Notes under the pieces: model-generated
What the model was told of the DNA's origin: nothing
What the model saw: only the letters and a program-made list of their open reading frames with translations
Databases searched by the model: none
DNA from: Pachyseris speciosa
Lineage: Eukaryota; Cnidaria; Anthozoa; Scleractinia; Pachyseridae
Length of the DNA stretch: 64,000 nt
Assembly: GCA_016490735.1 (NCBI GenBank)
Contig: JAEMWC010000614.1
Location: forward strand, 1-64,000
Direction of reading: 5' to 3'
Shown: positions 56,513 to 64,000 of the stretch, in pieces
How positions within the stretch are numbered: position 1 is the first letter of the stretch
Layout: the number at the start of each line of letters is the position of its first letter
Program-made: the position numbers and the translations under genes

Positions 56513-58289
56513 CTATTTATCCTCTTCGGGAGTGAACAGTAGAATTTTCTTTCCTGTACAAGAATCGGGCGATTTAGAAGCATTCTTGCATTTTAACTTA
56601 GGCGTGCTGGAATTATCGGCTTGTTCGGTTAAAGACCCTTCAAAATCTTCTCCTTGTTCCGGCGAGGACGAAGATTTTTCTGAAAGTCTTGATCGAAGAT
56701 CCATCTCTAAGACTGATCCCTTCTCGCCATAAAGTGTTTCCAGATATTCGTGCGGCCGCCCTGGTCGCGACTTCCCACGATCTTTGCTTTTGGTAATGCA
56801 CTCTTGCCACAACAGAGCTGTGCTTCTGGTCTTCGGAAATCGTGCCCTGTGCGTTGCTACTAAGTTTCTTAGAACTGGCTGTCTCAACTATTTGCCGGTA
56901 ACGAGTAGGGTGAACGTATTTTCCGGTGGCGTCAAAAACTAGCTTGCTCATGAGCTCCCCAAGCTTATTATTTTGGCCACCATTCCTCGTTACTAAGACA
57001 TAATCACAAGTCTGCTTCAACAAAGGGCGAATTGAATCAATGTAGCCTTCCAATACCTGCATGCTTGTGTCTGTCAGGAAAAGAGAATCGAAGCCATACT
57101 TGCCCGCTGTTTTAAACATTTTCTGATCGATAAATCCACCGTTAGTCTTAGCAGTGCGCACCATTTCAACGGTCAAATACTGATAAGTCATTGGGCAGGA
57201 ACCTTTAACTTTGATAAACAAATATACCGCGAGAAATTTGGTGGCGAAGGACAAGTCCAGTGGTGATACTGCACCTGACTTATCCTTGCACGTCTTGAGC
57301 ACGACCTCGTAGCGGGGCAAGTATCGCGCGGCAACTTCCAAGAGCTCATCCAGCGTAGCCCAGTGTCCCTTTGATTCTAAGGTGTCTATGTCGAGTTCAC
57401 TCGTCCATTGCAATCGCATCATTTTCGAAACTGTTTTACGGGCCTTCTTTAAGTATGTTTCCGTCGAGGACAGGCCCCTCAGTACAACCTCGGATGCTCT
57501 GTTTACCTTTCTGAAATCCATCAGCTCAGCAATGGCGTCTAAATAGCCAATGCGCCCCGCGTGGCCAAGTTTCCACTCGTCCTGCATATGCATCGTATCA
57601 ACAAATTTAAAGAGAAGGTTAGGAGAGCATAAGCTAAAGTCAATAATGTCCAAGGAAAGCTCCTATTCGTCCTCGCAACAAAATTTGAGAAACTTGAGAC
57701 ATTTACCAGTGATTTGCTGCGCTTGACGTTCACTCCTGCAACTTTCTCCACCACCTGTAAGCCACGATAGGAGTTCCTCTACGATTGAACTTGAACGATC
57801 AAACGTGGGTACAGACTTTACCACATTTGCCCGTTTTGTATCTTTTTCTTCATCTTCTATAATTTTTCGTGCTTGAATGTGGGCGTTTGATGGCTTTTCG
57901 TCAAAATAACAGAACCAACTGTGTTTTGTCTTTACGTGTTTTCTACAGCCTCCTTGAGATATGAAATCATCGTGGCCGCACACTTGCACTGGACAACGAA
58001 ACAAACCATCAACGTCATCTTCTAAGTGAAGTCTTTTCGGTCTTGGAGATGCATTTGCTATTTTTGACAAATCTATCTCAGCTTCTCGTCCACTCATCTC
58101 GTAAATGGAAATAAATGTAAGACTCGTATACATACTGATATCGTTACACGTGATTCTCTGCGGATCACAATCGGCTTTTGACCAGTTAACGATGTTCTCC
58201 TCCTTATCTACCTCAACGTGCTCAATCTTGCCCGCCATCTCTTTGTTCCTTCTCAATTGCCGCCTCACGAAACAATAAGACATGCTCAA
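56513..58289 (-). pseudogene. Tyrosine recombinase with C2H2 finger, Crypton-like, broken
   Basis: Likely start is the ATG at 58238 (good context, MAGKIEHVEVDKEEN). A C2H2 finger follows (CPVQVC...HVKTKH, about 57990-57930), then a helical region (57650-57250) and the recombinase domain. In the catalytic part, HPTR (about 56913-56902) fits the H..R box and QKHSSVVARVHYQKQ supplies the second His and the nucleophile Tyr (codon 56793-56795). The first catalytic Arg is expected in KGS.PMTYQYLT but reads Cys (TGC, 57195-57197). A TAG interrupts the frame at 57663-57665, and a frameshift near 56750 is needed to join the C-terminal tail that ends EEDK at 56516. About 590 residues originally. The enzyme would have integrated or excised the element. 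Confidence 0.75.
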
Positions 58290-58296
58290 TCATGTA

Positions 58297-58518
58297 CTAA
58301 ACCTGTATGGTCTTGCCCAAGATATCCGGACATTTTGTGAGCCTGCATGTTCCCACCCAAGGACCTGGACATTGACATGGACATGACAGGCCAAACTGGT
58401 TTGTCAAACAGATGTAACTTGTTGTCAGACAGCAAGCCGGACAGACAAAATGGTTCAGGATATCAGAAAAATACGGTTTGCTAGAGAGACAGAAAACTGG
58501 TTCCTCAGAATAAGACAA
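58297..58518 (-). CDS. Unrecognised Cys-rich open frame upstream of the recombinase
   Basis: Seventy-three codons with ten or more Cys, for example CPACCLTTSYIC and CPCQCPGPW. It starts from a TTG, so a true start is lacking, and the underlying DNA has repeated GTCCGG/GACATGGACATGACA words. Could be an upstream exon with a zinc-binding motif or a chance frame in repetitive DNA. Confidence 0.2.
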   Translation of the reverse strand: MSYSEEPVFCLSSKPYFSDILNHFVCPACCLTTSYICLTNQFGLSCPCQCPGPWVGTCRLTKCPDILGKTIQV

Positions 58519-58605
58519 CTTCGGAACGTGAATTCAAGTTTATTAACGCTAAAAAGGAACATCGTTTCCTTACTTGTAGATCCTATAATGAAATGGAATT
58601 TTTCT

Positions 58606-58610
58606 TTCTT

Positions 58611-58644
<34 letters not shown>
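58606..58644. repeat. Poly-T tract
   Basis: About 30 T with a TTTC start, immediately before the GGAAC-rich block; could be the complement of a retroposed poly-A tail. Confidence 0.9.
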
Positions 58645-58646
<2 letters not shown>

Positions 58647-58669
58647 AAAACCGCAATTTAATGCAGCTT

Positions 58670-59185
58670 AAGATCGGAACCATTGTTCCTATTCAATGGG
58701 AATAGGTCCAATGCGATCAGGAACCAAATTATTCCTCTGTGTCACTAATAGGAACAAAAGGCATTCAACAAGGAACAGCTGGCGTTCCCATTCGCTAATC
58801 AGTGAACACTTTCCCGGAACAGTTGTTCCTTTGTATCGTTGCCAATAATGTAATATGCCGGTTAACAGGGGCAACGTGTTGCTCATTGAGTTAAGTGCGA
58901 AGTCAAATTAAGAACGCTTGATCCCTTCTTAAAAGGGAACAAATTGTAAAAAAATGGAACCGCATGAAAAGGAGCTTTTGTTCCTAAAAATATTAACGGG
59001 ACAAATTGTTCCTTTTTACTGAAAGAAATAGGAACAGTGTGTTCCCAATTACAACAACGGGAACTTTGGTTCCGAATCTAGCTGACATTTGTTCCTAAGA
59101 ACGGATAGTTCCTTTATGTGCATGATTAATTTGTTCCTAAATCATTTAAAGGAACAAAACCCAAAACCTCGCGGAACACTTGATT
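58670..59185. repeat. GGAAC/GTTCC motif cluster
   Basis: About twenty GGAAC or GTTCC words lie in 0.5 kb, where about one is expected by chance, in both orientations and often paired as short palindromes. The design resembles the AACTCC block at the ends of arm A. It lies just outside the recombinase gene and could be its subterminal region. No frame is meaningful here. Confidence 0.7.
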
Positions 59186-59495
59186 TTCAAAAACACATTA
59201 TCTCTATTGTCTCATCAAAATGTATCTAACTGTACAGATGTTACTAATGAAAAGAATGGCCTGGCTGAACTCAAAACAAAATAACAAGCAAAAAAGATTA
59301 ATTTGATGGCAAAATCTTGGTTGTAATTACTTTTGGGAAACGTGGATGATGATGGTGTAGGTGGTGATGTTGGTGGTGGTTGTGGTGGTGATGATGGTGT
59401 TGATGATGATCGCATTTATATAGCGCACTTATCCTACGTTCATGGCGCTTTACAAACTTAAAAAAAGTATACGAATAAGTTAAAAACAACTAACA

Positions 59496-59535
<40 letters not shown>

Positions 59536-59870
59536 TAATAATGATACCTTAAACTAACTAACAACCCTTTTTGTCAGGATCGCTCGGTAACTGAAAAACC
59601 CTCTTTTTTTGTCGATAGGTAAATCCCCTCTCCCCCTTTTCAATGTTAAATTACGCTTCGTGTCACGTGATTACAACATTGAAAAAGGAGGAATGAGTCG
59701 AAATGTGGGAATTAGTAATTGGCAACTAACGCGTTTAACAAAAAAGGGTTTTGGGGGGACTGTCTCAACTACTTCTGTCCATGATTGTAGGATCATATTA
59801 GCAACGGAGCGCATTGATCTTACCAGATCTTACGTGAGTACGATAATGTAACAAAGTAGATAGATAGGCT
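59186..59870. repeat. GAT/GGT microsatellite, TAGCGCA tail, AAT tract
   Basis: 59345-59412 is a GATGATGGTGGT repeat followed by ATATAGCGCACTTATCC and GGCGCTTTACAAAC, the same arrangement as 27036-27170. An AAT run is at 59498-59535. The 80-codon frame at 59609-59851 is unlike known proteins. Confidence 0.65.
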
Positions 59871-59898
59871 GGAGACATCACATTTTTACATTTTAACG

Positions 59899-60110
59899 CT
59901 AATGGCAAGATTTCAAAACTATACGATAATGAACCGGGAGCCAACGAAGGTCAAACAACAGCGGGGTGATATGCTGAAAGTTAGAGACCTGGGATACAAT
60001 CCGAGCAGCTGTGTTCTGAACATATTTCAATTTCCTTAACTGATACTTTGGAGAACCAAAGAGTAAGGAATTACAATAGTCAACTTTTGATGTCAAGAAT
60101 GCATGAGACT
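59899..60110 (-). pseudogene. LINE reverse-transcriptase C-terminal fragment
   Basis: The frame reads SKVDYCNSLLFGSPKYQLRK, then VQNTAARIV and HITPLLFDLRWLPVHYRI. This is the highly characteristic thumb region of CR1/L2-type non-LTR reverse transcriptases (LDYCNSLL.G.P...L.KLQ.VQN.AAR). It is open to a stop at 59899 and lacks both the catalytic domain and the 3' tail. Different subfamily from the fragment at 48113-48858. Confidence 0.85.
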
Positions 60111-60329
60111 CCAGTTGATGAAGACTCCTTCGTAAGGTATTTCCTTATCCTAGCCAAAATCCTACAACAGAGTGGCTGACATTCAGGGACGAAAGAACAG
60201 TCTTTTACTGCAGAGAAATTCACTTCTTCCTGTGCAGCAAGCTCGTATAAAATAACTCGGTATACGTGTTATTTATACAAAATAAGAAGAAATTCGAGAT
60301 TTCACGAATGACGTCGGATTCTCCATTTT

Positions 60330-62177
60330 TTTACGGGAATTGGCTCTTACATCCTTTTGTCAAATTCTTTCAGGGTTCAATCAAAGTTCCCCTCTTCGTT
60401 TCAGTCTTTCATAATCTCAAAATCTTGCCAAGTGTGTTACAATAAACATCATTTCATGTACCCGACGCATTCAAAAGTTGCTCCACAAGAGAACTAATCG
60501 ATTAGTTCTTGATATCTCTCGGGAAAAGAAATTACGTAAATAAAACATTTTACTGTAAATGTTTACAGAATAAAGAATAAGGAAGAAATAATTCAAGCGG
60601 TATCGACTCCAAACGTTGTTTGGAGGTGCGTTCTTTAGATAACGATTTTCTGTATTTGTTTCTAGAAAATGTTTTCTAAATGCGGTAAAAAAGATAGGTA
60701 GCGGTGCTCGTTTAGGATAAAATAGTTCATTCGAGTGCCCATAAGCATGCGGTAAGGACGCCATAAATTAAGTGCATAAAGGAAGCGCAGTGCAACTACA
60801 AGGAATCAACAGTGTTCAAAACATCAGTTAGATGTTTGCCGTATGTTGGAGAAAATCTTGAGAGATCACTCCTCTCGTCTTGCCGAGCGTGCACTCAACA
60901 CGTGACCTACGATGATCAACGTCGTGTGATCTATCAAACGATTAGTGAATATATTGAGAATCATAAAATATTATTGACATAATTACATGCACTTCTATGA
61001 ATAGAATACAAACAGTTTTGTTAGACAGATGTAAAGCAAACATTTTTATTCATAACATGACACAGCTACAACTTTGTTTCTCAAATATCTTTTCAGTTTA
61101 TTACAAAGGTCATTGTCTAAAACTGCGTACTAAATCGGGCTGCTAAAATTAATTTACATCATCTCAATAATAAGTAATGAAAGAAAATGATCACCAACTG
61201 TAAATTTGTTTAAAGCTGCGCAAGTCTGGCTGTGGCAACTTAAATTTGAAAACATATCTAAATGAAACATCCACTCTTACAGGAAGTTCACGATAAATTT
61301 TTGGAATAATTAGTGGTAAATACTAATGGTCCGATCCTCAACTATTGTTAAAATAGAATGACATCCTGGACTGTCAACTTTTATCTCTTCTAGAAATAAA
61401 AATGCAACAGGCAACGATTTCGGGACCTCTTTAGCATGCTTCAGCAGGGTATCTGACAAAAACAAAAAGATACAGCAAAACGGTATTATTATTTGAAACT
61501 AAATCGTTTCCTGAGAATAAATGGACGGCGTTACCAGTTAACATTGCTCTGTAGGCCAGACTTGGGACAGACGAAACGCTTTTGGCAAGTGCTCGCAATT
61601 TATTTCATCCGCAAGCTATTTCATAGCCTGCGTCGCACACGTAAACTAACCTCGGTTAGTAACGACTGCGAAGCAGCGCCGGATTCCTTGTTCTGTGTAC
61701 CAGAATTTGAGTACGCGCTATGACTGGTCCGTCAACAAAAGGCTTCTTCTGGTACACAGAACAAGGAATTTGGTGCTTCTTCGCAGACGTTACTAACCGG
61801 GGTTCGTTTACGTCTGCGACGCAAGCAAGCCATTTTATTTATTTATTTTTTTTTTTAGAAATTCAAGACCTAAAATAAACTGCCAAAACAAGAATACTTT
61901 TTTCCTTATTTTCAATCCTTATCGTAAAAAGGGCTAACTTCATCCGTGATCTGATAGCCAAAAAAGCTAAAATAATTCAAGTTATTATCCTGTACTCATT
62001 GAGTCATAAGTGATAAGTGATCGCCGCAGGTAGAAAACTTCAACCCAAACGGTTGCAAAACAACAAACCTGAAAGACTCAAGGCTTCACTAGCAACGGAA
62101 CGCTAAGTTTTTTCAACAATTGAGACTCAGATAGTGCAAGATAGCAATTTGAAGAATTCCTCCACGATACGTTAGTT
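60330..62177 (+). repeat. Family B repeat, copy 5
   Basis: Begins at the same 5' block as copy 3 (TCAGGGTTCAATCAAAGTTC), then GACGCATTCAAAAG, GCCGTATGTTGGAGAAAATC, GCAACAGGCAACGATTTCGG, the palindromic MITE (61625-61832) and GTGATCGCCGCAGGTAGAAA. It is cut off at TACGTTAGTTAA by arm B, at the point where copy 2 continues into TTAATAATAATAA. Confidence 0.7.
61625..61832. mobile_element. Palindromic MITE (TAGCCTGCGTCGC family) in family B copy 5
   Basis: Cleanest example: TAGCCTGCGTCGCACACGTA with CTAACCTCGGTTAGTAACG, mirrored by CGTTACTAACCGGGGTT and ACGTCTGCGACGCAAGC, with TGTACCAGAA/TTCTGGTACA arms near the centre. Confidence 0.7.
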
Positions 62178-64000
62178 AATTAAATAACAATATATAATTA
62201 TAATAAGAACCTTCCCAGAATCCTTAGCAGCTGGAAAATCGTCAATCCCAAATAACTTGGTCAGTTTGAGGGCAGCAAGACCCCCACGTTGTCTAGAAAT
62301 AAGTCTTACCATAAACTTATAATTGTACAAGACTAAGGGCGATGACGTCATTGGTCACGTGACTTTGCTCACAAGTGCGTTTTTGCTCACTGTGACGAAG
62401 TTATTTTGTTATTGAAAAAGCAGTCAACGTGGTTTGAAGCACAATGGTGTGAGCCATTTCGGACTGCCCGGGTACCGAACAAAATATAAATATTAAGGGA
62501 GGTATATACAATTTTCAAAAAGTGGGAGTCTGGGTACAAGTGCTATCTCGCGTTGCATTAAACGCGAGGAAACAAAAATTTGGATATTGGTAGATATTTT
62601 TATGAAATATACATTTTTGTCATTTTTAATGCTGTGACGTCATCGGTCACGTGACCAGAACGGACCGAAGTTTAATATTCGCTCTAAAAGATTACTAGAA
62701 CCTTTCTCCAAGAATATTTTTAGGCGAAGTTGTAGTTTAATAAATAGTGTTTTAAAAAATGGCCATGATTACTTTTTCCTAAAAAAGTGCGGCAGTAGAA
62801 AATCTAACTGAAAAGTTTGTCAGCTTCCTGCTCAACGACCATTTGAGGTAGGAATAAAAGAAAATTTTGCCTAAGGCTTGAGAGTATGCTCTTTATGATG
62901 GCGTTGTCAGTTTCTTCTAATTTCGATTGCTTTTGGCGAGGATCGATGTTTAAGATTTTTTTCAGAGGAGAGGGCCTGGAGGAAAGAACGAAAACGAGGC
63001 TATACTTTCGCGCGCTTTTTGTTCACTGCGACGCCGCGCCACAAAAGGTTAGCTAGAAAAAAAAATTCCAAGGACTGGACAACGGACTGGACTTGCATTT
63101 TCTTTAAACGGAACTTTTGACGACTTTTTTAATTATTATTTTTTTTATGGCTGCTGTCTGCTCAGGAACAATGTATACTTGAGAAGGTAAATTGATACAG
63201 ATAGTTGTTGCTGTTTGTTAAAAAACAAAACAAAAAAAAAAGCGCGTTTGTGGTACACTTAAATGCACTTCTCACCTAAAAAGTGTTGTTTAATTCTTGA
63301 AATTATAAAACTTAAACTAGAAGTTGCAGCAATGCGAATGAAATCAAATTAATGCTAACATTAAATGAAACAATTTAAGTTGCTTAAGGCAACCGATGCA
63401 AGCTCAGTAATTTTACTAAATACGATATTTGAAGTTTAAAAACGTATCTTAAACAGTGACGGAATAAATGATTACTTTATTTTCAACCGGAACTTAAAAC
63501 GTTACCTTCATTCGCACAGACATCAAAACTTTATTTTATACTGTCCATGAACTAAATTCCCTATTACAATTATAACAAAGCGTACAATAAAGCCATTATT
63601 CAAAGTATTGGCCAAAGAAAAATAGTTGCGCATAAACAAATACTGGAACAGTTCGTGCTTTCAAATGGATTACCCTAATGAATTACACGATTCCGACACA
63701 TAAATTTAATTTGAGTGGCGAAACATTTTGTTGTATCTGAAAAATTACTGTACTACAAAAAACGTTCTCACAGAGGTTGTAATGCATGGGGGTTCACATA
63801 ATTTAATTCAATTTTATAAAGCTAAAAATTGTGTGTCAAAGATTTAGCAGAAACAGGGAAAAGTTTTAAAATCACGGCTGTTTGTGCGAGTTCGTGTACG
63901 TTCGCGCTAAACGCGGAAAGTACCTAAGCTTAATAACTCTGAAGACGTCAAGACGTTAAGTTTATGTCAAAACCGACCAAGAACCAGTCGAAAAAAAAAA
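62178..64000 (-). repeat. Arm B, right copy (inverted)
   Basis: Reverse complement of 9013-10833, starting TTAATTAAATAACAATATAT and running to the window end inside the A run after GAACCAGTCG. Sparse differences include AGTTAT here for AGTCGT, and one extra A or T in homopolymers. It includes both TGACGTCA/GTCACGTGAC pairs (62346-62368 and 62637-62659). A frame from ATG 62886 matches the 77-codon frame of the other copy but meets TAG after PQKVS, so it is not conserved. The outer boundary is not visible. Confidence 0.85.

Overview
The window looks like eukaryotic, metazoan, intergenic DNA, most probably from a cnidarian and perhaps a stony coral. That assignment is inference. It rests on many AAT/ATT microsatellites, a tRNA-derived SINE, Penelope-like (PLE) and LINE fragments, Crypton-like tyrosine-recombinase exons, a THAP fragment, GT-AG introns and dense palindromic MITEs. 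I see no intact multi-exon host gene. Nearly all recognisable coding sequence belongs to transposable elements and most of it is broken.

Layout. Bases 1-2740 and 20345-23830 are inverted copies of one sequence (arm A), each ending inwardly in an AACTCC/GGAGTT-rich block with terminus TACACAGTAATTTT; a third, diverged block lies at 24895-25381. Bases 9013-10833 and 62178-64000 are a second inverted pair (arm B), nearly identical and 51 kb apart. Between and around them lie repeated copies of two large non-coding families. Family B is at 3138-4470, 6174-6980, 13870-16745 (resuming 19385-19680), 27340-33071 (resuming 40510-41110), 46320-50910 and 60330-62177. Family C (ends carrying GCGGAGCTCC) is at 11355-13560, 17065-19390, 33388-35735 and 37896-40128. 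These families carry further MITEs, so insertion order can be read: a 7.4-kb Harbinger-like element (33072-40509, TTA duplication) sits in a family B copy and itself contains two family C copies; a TTAA-flanked piggyBac-like MITE sits in a family C copy; a LINE fragment sits in another family B copy.

The most gene-like part is 53.9-58.3 kb. A plus-strand pseudogene encodes a superfamily-3 helicase-like protein (P-loop, acidic Walker B, motif C, one 228-bp GT-AG intron, and a C-terminus resembling a PCNA-binding box). It converges on a minus-strand pseudogene with a C2H2 finger and a tyrosine-recombinase domain. I interpret the pair as remains of one mobile element coding for a recombinase plus a replicative helicase; I do not recognise a named family with this combination. 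The left side is cut by a PLE fragment. The right side runs into a Cys-rich ORF and a block crowded with GGAAC/GTTCC motifs that may be an element end.

PLE remnants recur (16.7-17.1, 21.0-21.8, 43.0, 53.2-53.9 kb and possibly 7.3 kb). Several carry motifs matching the hammerhead ribozyme core (CUGANGA, helix II, GAAA), as known for PLEs; four are well formed by eye. The PLE at 21 kb is a head-to-head foldback with a 12-bp target duplication, inserted in only one of the two arm A copies. Host-gene candidates are limited to short exon-like pieces near 42.5 kb (THAP) and 43.9-44.3 kb (two divergent exons), all low confidence.
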